A stretch of 64,000 bases of DNA from Symsagittifera roscoffensis (GCF_963678635.1 NC_087066.1:9390723-9454722), one strand, 5' to 3'. Shown: positions 22,907 to 34,706, counted from the first letter of the stretch. Notes: generated by a model from the sequence alone, not told the origin. Made by a program: numbers and translations.

Positions 22907-24262
22907 CGACTCAAAAACGAAAATTGCTAGGTTATTAAAAAGTTTGTATACACGTTCTTTAGATAACATTGTCTCAATCGATCTTGCATCTCAGAAAATG
23001 TTTGTTGAGAATTTCGGATCTTTTAAAGATAGTATCACAACTAGGATACCGTAAACACTTGAAAAAGCTATCTATATCATTTTACTGAATGATATGGTTA
23101 AAAGATCTGAGTAGTTTGACTGTTTTATCAGAATCCTCCAATAGTTCGTTGAGATAGTTCTCCTACATATTCTTCTTCTTGAATATCGAAATTGTACCAA
23201 GAGACGTGTCTTTGCACAATTTCCTCGACAGCAGGTAAGTCTTCTCTTGAAATTCCACGAGAAGTTTTAAGATTACGACTTATAAATTTTGTAAGTCATC
23301 TAGAAGGGAGAGAGTCGAGATCCTTGAGTCCGTTCATGTACATGGCCAATGCGATAAAAAGACATAGATGACCACCGTGTGATTCCTTGTCTTTCTTAGA
23401 TAAAAGACAGTTAACAGAATGGTTTACGGTAGATGTTCGGCCAAGACAGAGTCCGGACATCCCATTGGGATGTTTTACAGCAAAGCAGCAAAAACTGTAA
23501 CGTTTTTAATAATCATGAATCTCCATTTTGTATTTTTACAATCTTGAGTGCATTGCTCCACAATATCAATTTTTTTCTTCTTGAACCTTTACTTGAATTG
23601 TTGAATTGTTGAATTGTTATCAAAATTTTTCTTCTTGAATTATTGAATTGTTACCAAGTCTGCTTTGGTACATAGCAAATGGGATATTTCAAACGAAGTT
23701 TTTGTTTTCATGGTTCTAGAAACATTGATATTCACCAGTCTCAATATTTCAAAAAACAAACCGCATGGTTGATTTTTTGCGACAGAATCGAGCTTGTTGA
23801 AGACTTCTTGAAACTTTTCATTGATTATTTTAGTACCTAATTTTGAACATTTCGAAACTAAATACCTTATATCTCTGATCTTCCACCTCCGTTTCTACTA
23901 GGTAGTGTTGAAAAGCACTAAATTTCTCCTTCAATTTTTCACCATCTTCCCCTTCTTCCTCCATAATCTTGTGCAAGACAGCAATCGTATCACTAGGCTT
24001 CCATTAATTAGCTCCATGTTCCTTTCTCCGATATTGTTCGCAAGAACAACAAACCGTCGACTGCTTCGACAATGATTGAGCATGGTTCTTCGCAACAAGA
24101 TAATTCAATTCTTCCTTCTTCTTGGACATAAATATACAATTTGGACACTTATGTTTATTTTTGTATCCACATCTCTTTCGATGTATCGCAGCATCGGATC
24201 TCCTTTACTCATCGCCAATTTTCTCGCAATTAAATTTCTCATTTCGGTTTAGAGCAGGCATT
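22907..24262 (-). pseudogene. family B DNA polymerase, N-terminal fragment (unit 1)
   Basis: Read on the minus strand from 24,262, this is the same start as at 56,877 and 63,333: a Met in front of an Arg/Lys-rich segment with scattered Cys and His, then a CPNC-type pair. Further in come a finger region and the stretch around 23,400-23,340 (GGHLCLFIALAM). It ends at 22,907, where it abuts retroelement copy 2. A 66-bp piece present in unit 2 (26,526-26,590) is missing near 22,946. Many stops; inactive. Confidence 0.65.
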
Positions 24263-24479
24263 CTCTAAAAAATAGAAAACGAAAACTGGATTTTTGAAAA
24301 TTTTCCAAGTTCACAAAGTTTAAGTACCAATTGAATAAAAGAAAAAAATGACTATGTTTTTTTCGCGAAGTATTGAATTGCAAAACTTAAAAGAAATTTC
24401 AATTGAATGTTTCTGATTGGCAACCAAAAACAATGATTTAACACAATAAACTAAACATATTTATACTAAGAAAGACGCC

Positions 24480-24735
24480 ATTGCCTACGCAATTATCTTT
24501 TTATGGTCATGACGTCATTCTATGAATAGAAGTGACATCACCGCCGACGCATTTTTTCGTTTTATAGTCATGACATCATTCCTTGACTAGAAGTGACGTC
24601 ACCCGCTACGCAACTTTCTGGAAATAGAAGGGAAGTCATCACCCACGCAATTTTCTAATTCTGGAGCAATTTCTAAATTTAATTACTTTTTTAGCTCAAC
24701 CAATCAGAATCTGAAAAAAATCAACCAATCAGAAC
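24480..24735. promoter_or_regulatory. TGACGTCA repeat array plus CCAAT-box pair (unit 1, module 1)
   Basis: About three imperfect units of roughly 60 bp with the pattern GTCATGACGTCATT ... TAGAAGTGACGTCAC ... CGCAATTTTC. Perfect TGACGTCA octamers lie at 24510-24517 and 24594-24601; the octamer is the CRE/ATF-type palindrome. Two AACCAATCAG boxes follow at 24698-24707 and 24723-24732, matching the NF-Y CCAAT consensus. The region lies between the divergent starts of the polymerase gene (minus, 24,262) and a small ORF (plus, 24,772), as a bidirectional promoter would. Factor binding is inference. Confidence 0.55.
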
Positions 24736-24771
24736 TTGACGAATAATTATTTGAAAACATCAAAGAAAAAC

Positions 24772-25117
24772 ATGCTTAAAACTAAACTCACCCATGCTCA
24801 TACATGCTACAGATTTGATCGCCACTTTTTTCACAATCCTCGATTCCGCAATCCACATCACCCCTACATGTTTATCAACACTGAACACTCATCACCATAC
24901 TTCTTCAACTTCACTTATTAAATAAAGACAACTAATACTCTCGGCAGCCTTCGCAAAGGTGATACAAATAGACAAAAGTGCATTTGCCCCCTCCCTCTAG
25001 TAACTTTCCTCTGGAAGACTCCCGCCCCATTGTTATCACGTGTGATTATATCCAACCATTTCAAATTGCCCATTAGGAAAACATCCACCAGTTAAGGTCT
25101 ATTCACAAATTATGTAA
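24772..25117 (+). pseudogene. small ORF downstream of CCAAT pair, truncated (module 1)
   Basis: The ATG at 24772 opens a 49-codon frame (MLKTKLTHAHTCYRFDRHFF ... FFNFTY) ending at 24921. Homology to the longer module copies continues past the stop to 25,117 in another frame (the PLPPSSNF-like segment) and then stops mid-gene at ATCTCATCA, where the next TGACGTCA array begins. Recurring copies start at 25381, 28416, 29151 and 36276. No family recognised. Confidence 0.4.
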
Positions 25118-25340
25118 TCTCATCACGCAATTATCTTTTTATAGTCATGACGCAATTTTCTTTTTATAGTCTTGACGTACTTCTTCGAATAGAAGTGGCT
25201 GGCGTCACCGGCTACACAACTTTCGGTACAAAGAAGTGACCTCATCACCCACGCAATTTTCTAACTATGGAGAAAAATTTAGAACTTTCAATTTAAGAAA
25301 ACCAACCAATCAGAACTTGAAAAAAAATCAACCAATCAGA
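25118..25340. promoter_or_regulatory. TGACGTCA-like repeats plus CCAAT-box pair (unit 1, module 2)
   Basis: Related to 24,480-24,735 but with decayed palindromes (TGACGCAA, TGACGTAC, GGCGTCAC) and no perfect octamer. AACCAATCAG boxes are at 25304-25313 and 25330-25339. It begins directly at the truncated end of the preceding ORF. Confidence 0.5.
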
Positions 25341-25380
25341 ACTTGAATAATCATTATTTGAAAAACGTCAATCAAAAAAC

Positions 25381-25952
25381 ATGCATAAAATTAAACTCAA
25401 CCATGCTCATAAGTGCTACAGATTTATTCGCCAATTGATTCACAGTTCTCTATTCCGCAACCCAAATCACCGCTACATGTTTATCAACACTGAACACGCA
25501 TTATCATATTTCTTCAACTTCACTTATTGAAAAAAGACATCTAACCCTCTCAGCATCCTTGGCAAAGATGATGCTACTAGAAAAAAGTGATTTTGCCCCC
25601 TCCCTCTAGTAACTTCCCACTTGATGACTTACACCTCATTGTTATCCCGTATGATTATATCCAATCATTAGAAATTGCCCTTTTGGAAAACATCCAGCAG
25701 TTTAGGTATATTCACAAATTATTTAATCTCATCAAAAACTCTCGCCGCAAGTTTTCCGCAACAACTGAAGAAGCTAACATCATCCGCGCACGCGAACTTC
25801 TTGGGCCATTTCTACGGGATAAAAACGCAATCCGAACAATAGCTAAGGTTTTGTTACACTCACTCACAATCACGACTAACTTACCAAATGGACTTTTTTT
25901 CGAAACCTGTCCCTCAGTAAAAATAATTTATAAATTTATAAACTATCTATAA
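25381..25952 (+). CDS. two-part small gene of unknown function (unit 1)
   Basis: The ATG at 25381 opens 49 codons (MHKIKLNHAHKCYRFIRQLI ... FNFTY, stop 25528-25530). Then a second frame of 121 codons at 25587-25952 (MILPPPSSNFPLDDLHLIVIP ...) is polar and helix-rich with SATTEEANIIRARELLGPFL. The same two parts occur in this order at 29151-29722 and 36276-36841, so they may be two exons or a frameshifted single gene. A possible acceptor (CAG) lies near 25,552-25,560, but no clear donor was found. The 121-codon frame stays open in two units and nearly so in a third. Confidence 0.45.
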
Positions 25953-26484
25953 ACTGTCAATAATTTATAAACTATCTAGTTAGTAAAAAGTCACTCATGT
26001 TTTGTACATTGCCTTTTTTTAGATTTCATTGGTAATTTCTCTGAAAACATAAAATAAAAACTTAACCAAAATTTAAAAACTTTCTGTTCTTCTTCTCAGT
26101 TCAAAGTTCTAACTATTTGCTATTATTCCTATGAGTGCAATAAAAATGATAAGTAGCAAAAATTAAATACACTAACAATTTTTTTTGTGCTCAATCTTTG
26201 TTCAATTTTTTTGTTCAAGTCCCCACATTTTACGCACAATTTCCACACAGCTCAACGTATCTCGCCACTGTAGGATTGCTTTAGAAACAAATCTAACTTC
26301 TTTTCACGCTTTTCTAAACTTTCCTTAACCGGTTGGAAGGATTTAAAACCAAACTCAGATTAACCAAAACACGTTACTAAAACCATAAAAGCAACCATAT
26401 GTATAAGAAAGTCTCACATTACCAAAATCAGATTGACCACAGATTAAAACTGGGTAAATTTTTCTTTTGAACCTCGAAGTAAAT
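25953..26484. other. downstream flank of the small gene, no gene
   Basis: Repeated at 29,723-30,250 and, with changes, at 36,842-37,340. It ends in TTTTGAACCTCGAAGTAA and joins polymerase sequence (ATCGACTCAAAAACG) at about 26,480-26,484, whereas in unit 2 the same string continues as AGTTTTTTTAGCATCAC. The join is a tandem-duplication breakpoint. Confidence 0.6.
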
Positions 26485-27895
26485 CGACTCAAAAACGAAA
26501 ATTGCTAGGTTATTAAAAAGTTTGTTATCAACAGAAACTGGAAGGTTGGATCTTTCTAGCTTTTGAAACAAGTTTTCGCGAAGCTCATACACGTTCTTTA
26601 GATAACATTGTCTCAATCGATCTTGCATCTCAGAAAATGTTTGTTGAGAATTTCGGATCTTTTAAAGATAGTGTCACAACTAGGACACCGTAAACACTTG
26701 AAAAAGCTATCTGTATCATTTTACTGAATGATATGGTTAAAAAATCTGAGTAGTTTGACGTTTTTATCAGAATCTTCCAATAGTTCGTTGAGATAGTTCT
26801 CCTACATATTCTTCTTCTTGAATATCGAAATTGTACCAAGAGACGTGTCTTTGCACAATTTCCTCGACAGCAGGTAAGTCTTCTCTTGAAATTCCACGAG
26901 AAGTTTTAGGATCACGACTTATAAATTCTGTAAGTCATCTAGAAGGGAGAGAGTTGAGATCATTGAGTCCGTTCATGCACATGGCCAATGCGATAAAAAG
27001 ACATAGATGACCACCGTGTGGTTCCTTGTCTTTCTTAGATAAAAGGCAGTTAACAAAATGGTTTACGGTAGATGTTCGGCCAAGACAGAGTCCCGACATC
27101 CCATTGGGATGTCTTACAGCAAAGTAGCAAAAACTGTAACGTTTTAAATAATCTTGAATCTCCATTTTGAATTTTTACATTCTCGAGTGCATTGCTCCAC
27201 AATATCAATTTTTTCTTCTTGAACCTTTACTTGAATTTTTGAATTGTTGAATTGTTACCAAAGTTTTTCTTCTTGAATTATTGAATTGTTACCAAATCTG
27301 CTTTAGTACATAGCAAATGGGGTATTTCAAACGAAGTTTTTGTTTTCATGGGTCTAGAAGCATTGACATTCACCAGTCTCAATATTTCAAAGAACAAACC
27401 GCAAGGTTGATTTTTTGCGGAAGACTCGAGCTTGTTGAAGACTTCTTGAAACTTTTCGTTGATTATTTTAGTATCTAATTTTGAACATTTCGAAACTAAA
27501 TACCTTATATCTCCCATCTTCCACCTTCGTATCTCTTAGGTAGTGTTGAAAAGCACTAAATTCCTCCTTCAATTTTTCACCATCTTCCCCTTTTTCCTCC
27601 ACAATCTTGTGCAAGACAGCAATCGTATCACTAGGCTTCCATTAATTAGCTCCATGTTCCTTTCTCCGATATTGTTCGCAAGAACAACAAACCGTCGACT
27701 GCTTCGACAATGATTGAGCATGGTTCATCGCAACAAGATAATTCAATTCTTCCTTCTTCTTGGACATAAATATACAATTTGGACACTTATGTTTATTTTT
27801 GTATCCACATCTCTTTCGATGTATCGCAGCATCAGATCTCCTTTACTCATCACCACTTTTCTCGCAATTAAATTTCTCATTTCGGCTTAGAGCAG
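26485..27895 (-). pseudogene. family B DNA polymerase, N-terminal fragment (unit 2)
   Basis: Same portion as the unit 1 fragment and very similar to it. It reads, from the start near 27,890, through a Cys/His finger segment, then MGDIRYLVSKCSKLDTKIIN (27,517 on), then MEIQDYLKRYSFCYFAVRHP and GGHLCLFIALAMCMNGLNDL (27,165-26,935), then QEEEYVGELS near 26,810 and a CPSCDT-type finger near 26,690. The CLF segment resembles the conserved N-terminal block of large Polinton-like polymerases. It ends at the 26,484 junction without exonuclease or palm motifs. Broken by frameshifts. Confidence 0.65.
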
Positions 27896-28119
27896 GCCAG
27901 GCCTTCTCTAATAAATAGAAAAACGAAAACTGGGTTTTTGGAAATTTTCCAAGTTCACAAGTTTTAAGTACCAATTGAATAAAAGAAAGAAATGACTATG
28001 TTCTTTTCGCGAAGTATTGAATTGCAAAACTTAAAATAAATTTCAATGGAATGTTTCTGATTGGCAACCAAAAATAATGATTTAACACAATAAACTAAAC
28101 AAATTTATACTAAGAATGG

Positions 28120-28378
28120 CGCCATTATCTACGCAATTATCGTTTTATGGTCATGACGTCCTTCTATGATAGAAGTGACGTCACCGCCGACGCATTTTTT
28201 CGTTTTATAGTCATGACATCATTCCTTGAATAGAAGTGACGTCACCCGCTACGCAACTTTCTGGAAATAGAAGGGAAGTCATCACCCACGCAATTTTCTA
28301 ATTCTGGAGCAATTTCTAAATTTAATTACTTTTTTTAGCTCAACCAATCAGAACTTGAAAAAAATCAATCAATCAGAA
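28120..28378. promoter_or_regulatory. TGACGTCA repeat array plus CCAAT box (unit 2, module 1)
   Basis: Perfect octamers at 28176-28183 and 28237-28244 within the roughly 60-bp repeats, and AACCAATCAG at 28342-28351. The second box has decayed to AATCAATCAG. It lies between the polymerase start (minus) and the ORF start at 28416 (plus). Confidence 0.55.
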
Positions 28379-28415
28379 CTTGACGAATAATTATTTGGAA
28401 ACATCAATGAAAAAC

Positions 28416-28767
28416 ATGCTTAAAACTAAACTCACCCATGCTCATACATGCTACAGATTTGATCGCCACTTTTTTCACAATTCTCTATTTCGCAATCCAC
28501 ATCACCGCTACATGTTTATCAACACTGAACACTCATTGCCATACTTCTTCAACTTCACTCATTAAATAAAGACAACTAACAATCTCGGCAGCCTTTGCAA
28601 AGGTGATACAGTTAGACAAAAGTGCTTTTGCCCCCTCCCTCTAGTAACTTCCCACTGGAGGACTCCCGCCCCATTGTTATCCCGTGTGATTATATCCAAC
28701 CATTTCAAATTGCCCTTTAGGAAAACATCCACCAGTTTAGGTCTATTCACAAATTATGTAATCTCAT
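28416..28767 (+). pseudogene. small ORF of unknown function, truncated (unit 2, module 1)
   Basis: A 49-codon frame, 28416-28565 (MLKTKLTHAHTCYRFDRHFF ... NFTH), nearly identical to 24772-24921. The downstream part breaks off at ATCTCATCA (about 28,767), the same position as in unit 1, and is followed by a new TGACGTCA array. Confidence 0.4.
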
Positions 28768-29112
28768 CACGCAATTATCTTTTTATAGTCAAGACGTCAT
28801 TTTTTGAATAGAAGTGACGTCACTGCCCACGCAATTTTCCCTAAAAAGAAGTGACGTCACTACCCATAAAGTTATCTATTTGTGGTCATGTTTTCTTTTT
28901 CTTAATAGAAGGGACGTCACCACGCACGCAATTTTTTTTATAGTCATGACGTACTTTTTTGAATAGAAGTGGCGTCACCGGCTACGCAACTTTCGGTACA
29001 TAGAAGTGACCTCATCCATCACGCAATTTTCTAACTATGGAGAAAAATCTAGAAATTTCAATTTTAGAAAACCAACCAATCAGAACTTGAAAAAAAATCA
29101 ACCAATCAGAAC
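28768..29112. promoter_or_regulatory. TGACGTCA repeat array plus CCAAT-box pair (unit 2, module 2)
   Basis: A longer array than in unit 1, with perfect octamers at 28815-28822 and 28852-28859 and several one-base variants. AACCAATCAG boxes are at 29074-29083 and 29100-29109. It precedes the ORF at 29151. Confidence 0.55.
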
Positions 29113-29150
29113 TTGAATAATCATTATTTGAAAAACATCAATCAAAAAAC

Positions 29151-29722
29151 ATGAATAAAACTAAACTCAACCATGCTCATAAGTGCTACAGAATTATTCG
29201 CCAATTGATTCACAGTTCTCTATTCCGCAACCCAAATCACCGCTACATGTTTATCATCACTGAACACGCATAATCATATTTCTTCAACTTCACTTATTGA
29301 ATAAAGACAACTAACCCTCTCGGCATCCTTCGCATAGATGATGCTACTAGACAAAAGTGCTTTTGCCCCCTCCCTCTAGTAACTTCCCACTTGATGACTT
29401 ACACCTCATTGTTATCCCGTATGAATACATCCAATCATTAGAAATTGCCCTTTCGGAAAACATCCAGCAGTTTAGGTATATTCACAAATTATTTAATCTC
29501 ATCAAAAACTCTCACCGTGAGTTTTCCGCAACAACTGAAGAAGTTAACATCATCCGCGCACGCGAACTTCTTTGGCCATTACTACGGGATAAAAACGTAG
29601 TTCGAACAATAGCTAAGGTTTTGTTACACTCACTCACAATCAAGACTAACTTACCAAATGGACTTTTTTTCGAAACCTGTCCCTCAGTAAAAATAATTTA
29701 TAATTTTATAAACTATCTATAA
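29151..29722 (+). CDS. two-part small gene of unknown function (unit 2)
   Basis: The first part starts at ATG 29151 but has an early stop (TAA in GAACACGCATAATC). The second part is open for 121 codons (29357-29722, MLLPPPSSNFPLDDLHLIVIP ... NIQQFRYIHKLFNLIKNSH) and differs from the unit 1 copy at only about ten residues. Whether the protein is made is unknown. No family recognised. Confidence 0.45.
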
Positions 29723-30250
29723 ACTGTCAATAATTTATAAACTATCTAGTTAGTAAAATGTCACTCATCTTTTGTACATCTGCCTTTTTTTTAGATTTCA
29801 TTGGTATATTCTCTGAAAACATAAAATAAAAACTTAACCAAACTTTAAAAACTTTCTGTTCTTCTTCTCTGTTCAAAGTTCTAACTATTCGCTATTATTC
29901 CTATGAGTGCAATAAAAATGATACGTAGCAAAAATTAAAAACACTAACAATTTTTTTTTGTGCTCAATCTTTGTTCAATTTTTTTGTTCAAGTCCCCACA
30001 TTTCACGCACTATTTCCACACAGCTCAACGTATCTCGCCACTATAGGATTGCTTTGGAAACAAATCTAACTTCTTTTCACGTTTTTCTAAACTTTCCTTA
30101 ACCGCTTGGAAGGATTTAAAACCAAACTCAGATTAACCAAAACACGTTACTAAAACCATAAAAGCAACCATATGTATAAGAAAGTCTCACATTACCAAAA
30201 TCAGATTGACCACAGATTAAAACTGGGTAAATTTTTCTTTTGAACCTCGA
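29723..30250. other. downstream flank, no gene
   Basis: Close copy of 25,953-26,478. It runs on without a break into the next conserved block at 30,250. Confidence 0.5.
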
Positions 30251-31545
30251 AGTAAAGTTTTTTTAGCATCACATGAAGCGTAATAACATTGGAAGAACTA
30301 CACAGTCAACTACACATCTAGATATAATGTAAAAGATTAAAGTTTTCTCAGAGTAATCAAACGAGCAGCAAAAAGAGAATAAAAACTCGACGAAATTCCA
30401 ACTCTGGAATTGCAAATCTATTGGTTTTGCTTGCCGCTAACAGGATATAAAGTCTGGAGCCAGTATCGCAGAAAAGGTACCCAATGAACAAGAACAACGG
30501 TCAACTCGAAAATTAACTCAAGCATACGGATACTAATCACTTAGCGCTTAACTCAGAGAAGTCAATCCCTTGCAGGGAATGCTTGTAGTCTTGCTCTACT
30601 TAAAAAAGCTAACTCGTCACTCTAACAATCTGCCACCTCGACCTGATCAGTTGACTCAGACACGATGTACGTATTCGTTTCCCACAACACGAGCAATTTT
30701 TTTTCTTCTCTTTCTACAAAACGACTATTTCCATAATGAGAGCAGTTGTTTCTCTTCTCTCCACTCCTTTTGAAAATCTACTCAAAAAGAATTTTCTATT
30801 TTCATCCTTCACAGGAACAGAGGTTCAAAGCTTAAAAATTCTCTAAGCCCTGGATCGGTGGAGATGGTTTGAAACAAAGATTTATATCCAATTATATCAT
30901 TGATAGTATATCTCTGTAAAATACTTAGACTAACCAATCATGATCCCTAAAGAAATTGTATGGTTGAAACTATTTATAGTTTCAGCCAGAGAAGAAATAA
31001 TTTCACTTAGCAAACAGTTGCTCTTCCTAAGTTCTATTTTTTGGTTTTAAGCCTCACAATAACACCAGTATACTCTAGATCTTTTGAGTCTAGGAGGTAT
31101 TAGAGGAGGTAATAGAGTATGATTAGAATTGGTCTTCGACTAAGAAGTTGCACGAACCTATCAGGTCGAAACAAGATAGCATGACGAACAGACTTTGTAC
31201 CATATCCGAAATTACTATATGGGAAAAACATCCCGGACTTAGGTTCAGAGTTAAAAGTAGGTCAATTACTGTAGCAGTCGGGCGTGTGATTGGCTCTTAT
31301 GGATGACTCTTTCTGAATCTTTCATCAAAATAAGTACCCAGAATCCCCAAGCTCTAAAAATGTGCTGCGAATGGGCTCAAATCCATTTTTCAAACTTATA
31401 CCAAGAAGGCTGAACATCAAGAGGAATATGAGGGCTGTTCAAGGTCTACAAATACAGAGAGGCGGTCCCAGAGCAGAATTAACGTTTTCTGAACCGCAGT
31501 TTAAATAAGAAAACATCGATCGTCAAGAAAAATCAAAATGGGATT
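30250..31545 (+). repeat. conserved unit block (spacer plus repeat block), unit 2
   Basis: Shared with 37,340-38,270, 41,879-42,630, 46,740-47,760 and 51,070-52,040. Landmarks are TATAAAGTCTGGAGCCAGTA near 30,450, GAGAGCAGTTGTTTCTCTTC near 30,740, ACTCTAGATCTTTTGAG near 31,070, and ATTACTGTAGCAGTCGGGCG near 31,265. Translations differ between copies while the DNA is conserved in short islands, so I read it as non-coding. A 67-codon open frame at 30570-30773 is not kept in the other units. Confidence 0.6.
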
Positions 31546-33232
31546 ATTTAAATAGTTTTGCTTAAATAGTTTTTGCTATTTGTAATTTCGTTCCGAACTT
31601 CGGATGCGCGGATGTACTACCTAATGATGTACTACCTAACGCTGATATACTGCCTATTGTTTTACCTTTAAATAGTTTTGCTTAAATAAATTTTGCTATT
31701 TGTAATTTTGTTCCGAACTTCGGATGCGCGGATGTACTACCTAATGATGTACTACCTAATGCTGATGTATTGCCTATTGTTTTACCTTTAAATAGTTTTG
31801 CTTAAATAGTTTTTGCTATTCGTATTTTCTTTCCGAACTTCGGATGAGCGGATGTACTACTTAATGATGTACTACCTAATGCTGATGTACTGCCTATTGT
31901 TTTACCTTTAAAAAATTTTGCTTAAATAGTTTTTGCTATTTGTAATTTCGTTCCGAACTTCGGATGCGCGGATGTACTACCTAATGATGTACATCCTAAT
32001 GCTGATGTACTGCCTATCGTTTTACCTTTAAATAGTTTTGCTTAAATAGTTTTTGCTATTTGTAATTTCGTTCCGAACTTCGGATGCGCGGATGTACTAC
32101 CTAATGATGTACTACCTATTGCTGATGTACTGCCTATTGTTTTACCTTTAAATAGTTTTGCTTAAATAGTTTTTACTATTTGTAATTTCGTTCCGAACTT
32201 CGGATGCGCGGATGTACTACCTGATGATGTACTACCTAATGCTGATGTACTACCTAATGCTGATCTACTGCCTATTGTTTTACCTTCAAAAAGTTTTGCT
32301 TAAATAGTTTTTGCTATTTGTAATTTCGTTCCGAACTTCGGATGCGCGGATGTACTACCTAATGATGTACTACCTAATGCTGATGTACTGCCTATCGTTT
32401 TACCTTTAAATAGTTTTGCTTAAATAGTTTTTGCTATTTGTAATTTCGTTCCGAACTTCGGATGCGCGGATGTACTACCTAATGATGTACTTCCTAATGC
32501 TGATGTACTGCCTATCGTTTTACCTTTAAATAGTTTTGCTTAAATAATTTTTACTATTTGTAATTTCGTTCCGAACTTCGGATGCGCGGATGTACTACCT
32601 GATGATGTACTACCTAATGCTGATGTACTACCTAATGCTGATCTACTGCCTATTGTTTTACCTTCAAAAAGTTTTGCTTAAATAGTTTTTGCTATTTGTA
32701 ATTTCGTTCCGAACTTCGGATGCGCGGATGTACTACCTAATGATGTACTACCTAATGCTGATGTACTGCCTATCGTTTTACCTTTAAATAGTTTTGCTTA
32801 AATAGTTTTTGCTATTTGTAATTTCGTTCCGAACTTCGGATGCGCGGATGTACTACCTAATGATGTACTACCTAATGCTGATGTACTGCCTGTTGTTTTA
32901 CCTTTAAATAGTTTTGCTTAAATAGTTTTTGCTATTTGTAATTTCGTTCCGAACTTCGGATGCGCGGATGTACTACCTAATGATGTACTACCTAATGCTG
33001 ATGTACTGCCTATTGTTTTACCTTTAAATAGTTTTGCTTAAATAGTTTTTGCTATTTGTAATTCCGTTCCGAACTTCGGATGCGCGGATGTACTACCTAA
33101 TGATGTACTACCTATTGCTGATGTACTGCCTATTGTTTTACCTTTAAATATTTTTGCTTAAATAGTTTTAGCTAATTTTAACTTTGTTCCGAACTTCGGA
33201 TGCGCTGATGTATTATCTAATGCTGATCAACA
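31546..33232 (+). repeat. 120-bp minisatellite, 14 units, with a 378-bp higher-order repeat
   Basis: The consensus unit runs from TTTAAATAGTTTTGCTTAAA through TTCGTTCCGAACTTCGGATG and GATGTACTACCTAATG to TGCCTATTGTTTTACC, repeating every 120 bp. Units 6 and 9 both carry an 18-bp insertion (TACCTAATGCTGATCTAC), the variant CTGATGATG and CCTTCAAAAAG. They are 378 bp apart, so a three-unit block was duplicated. Within each unit GATGTACTACCTAAT is itself repeated. Single-unit remnants exist at about 47,762-47,800 and 52,038-52,080, so expansion occurred only here. There is no spacer diversity as in a CRISPR array. Confidence 0.95.
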
Positions 33233-34706
33233 TTGACAAGACTGAAGACAAGGAAAACGAATATAGAACTTTTTTTAAGCTGAGCTGAATGGACGGCTGT
33301 TGAAATAAAAAGATGTAAAACTTAGCGTGTTTGGATGAAAGAAGTTTGCCGTTCATGGCTATACTGAAGATATCATTATGAATATGTTTCTTGCTGCCCA
33401 AATTAATAAACATTTACTTAGTAGATGATCGCAAAAAAATTGTTCCCTGTTTTTTGAATTGTATAGAAGTGTAGGCTCAAAAAATTGGGCATGTTGATAT
33501 CACATTTGGATTTTGTACTTATCAAATAAACAAAAGAATTTTATAGAAACAGAGCAAGTAAAGGAAGAATTATATGGTAGAATCCCTCCAAGGCGAAGGA
33601 CCGAATGTACAGAAAAAAAAATCGAATCATGTTTCAGTATGCCAAAATTTGAAAAGAAAATTATTATTTTTACCGTACATAAAATGGAGGCTGCTTTCCG
33701 AGAAAGAAATTATAACAAGATTATCAAGCCATAAGCTCTCGTATTTTCTCTGCAAAATGGCCAATTGTTTTCGGTTTAGAATTAAACAATTTCTGGAAAG
33801 AAAAAACCAGAAATCAGTTCACTGCTCAACCGCAACGAGATAAGCACGCTTCGAGTATACACAATAACATTAGCGAATTGTTTCAGGGGTTTTCTTATAA
33901 AAGATACAAAAATTTGCATAACTCAATTATTTTTAATTGAACGGCAACTGATTCAATTGATGTTTGATTTTGATGTTTTTGCTCTTTCGCCTATGAGTAG
34001 TTCGCCCATTCGGTCCTTCACCCGTGAGAACTGTCTCCGATGTATACATACGTTGTTTAAACTGTATCGGAAAAGAACGAGAAACTATGTCTACTAGAGA
34101 GATAAAAAGTTTTCGCAAAAGATTAGTAAAACATCCAAAGTTACAAAAGAGATAAAAAGTTTAGCAAAAGATTATTGACACGGACAATAGTAGATGTTGG
34201 AGGTGATCAGGGGGAGGGGATTTGGGTACGTTATAGAATTCGGGCCAGCCCCGCTATGTATTAACATTGGGTATATAGTCTACAACGTATTAAGATTGGG
34301 AAAAGACTTGGTAAGGTTTCAGTGTGATGGTAACTTTTTAGTTTTCGTGAGGAAAAGTCTAATTTTTAAAAAAGTCTAGGCGCGCGTTTACTAATTGTTA
34401 AATATCAATGGTTAATTACGTGTAAAATCTAGATTGATGTTTTTTGGTACATAGTAGGTCAATGGTAAAAGTTTCAAAAAATGAAACTTTAAAAAAAAAT
34501 GATTTTTTTTAAATTTCGAAACACGATAAGATTTGATGTATTTTGACCTATAACTAAACCTATCAGATGTACTTACTTTTTAAAACAGTGATCTATCTAC
34601 CTGAAACTATGCTGAAAGCCACTGAATCTTCAAAAAAAGTCAACTTTTTTTAGAAAAATAAAAAAATTACAAAGAAAATATAAAATTCACTGCATTGTAT
34701 ATTAAG
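33233..34706. other. 3' flank block of the polymerase gene, unit 2
   Basis: Repeated at 38,271-39,589, 42,631-43,969, 47,761-48,480 (part), 52,041-52,764 (part) and 58,283-58,781 (part). It holds small open frames (33513-33734 and 33574-33843 plus, 33933-34118 minus) and the conserved string GTCTACAACGTATTAAGAT near 34,277. It covers the region just after the polymerase stop. Confidence 0.5.
33574..33843 (+). CDS. conserved small Lys-rich ORF, unit 2 copy
   Basis: 89 codons starting MVESLQGEGPNVQKKK, Lys/Arg-rich. Copies at 38495-38746 and 42874-43125 keep the start MVESLKGES and the segment KWRLLFKRENIKRLSSHKHS. An overlapping frame (33513-33734, with MPKFEKK) is also open here, so the coding frame is uncertain. 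No family recognised. Confidence 0.3.
   Translation: MVESLQGEGPNVQKKKSNHVSVCQNLKRKLLFLPYIKWRLLSEKEIITRLSSHKLSYFLCKMANCFRFRIKQFLERKNQKSVHCSTATR

Noticed and set aside
30900-31300. Repeat block as a small nuclear or ribosomal RNA gene
   Set aside because: Short islands are well conserved between units, but I can match none to 5S rRNA, U snRNAs or a spliced leader, and no terminator-like T run follows at a fixed place.
31546-33232. Regular repeats reminiscent of a CRISPR array
   Set aside because: The whole 120-bp unit is repeated with no unique spacers, there are no cas genes, and the context is a eukaryotic mobile element. It is a minisatellite.
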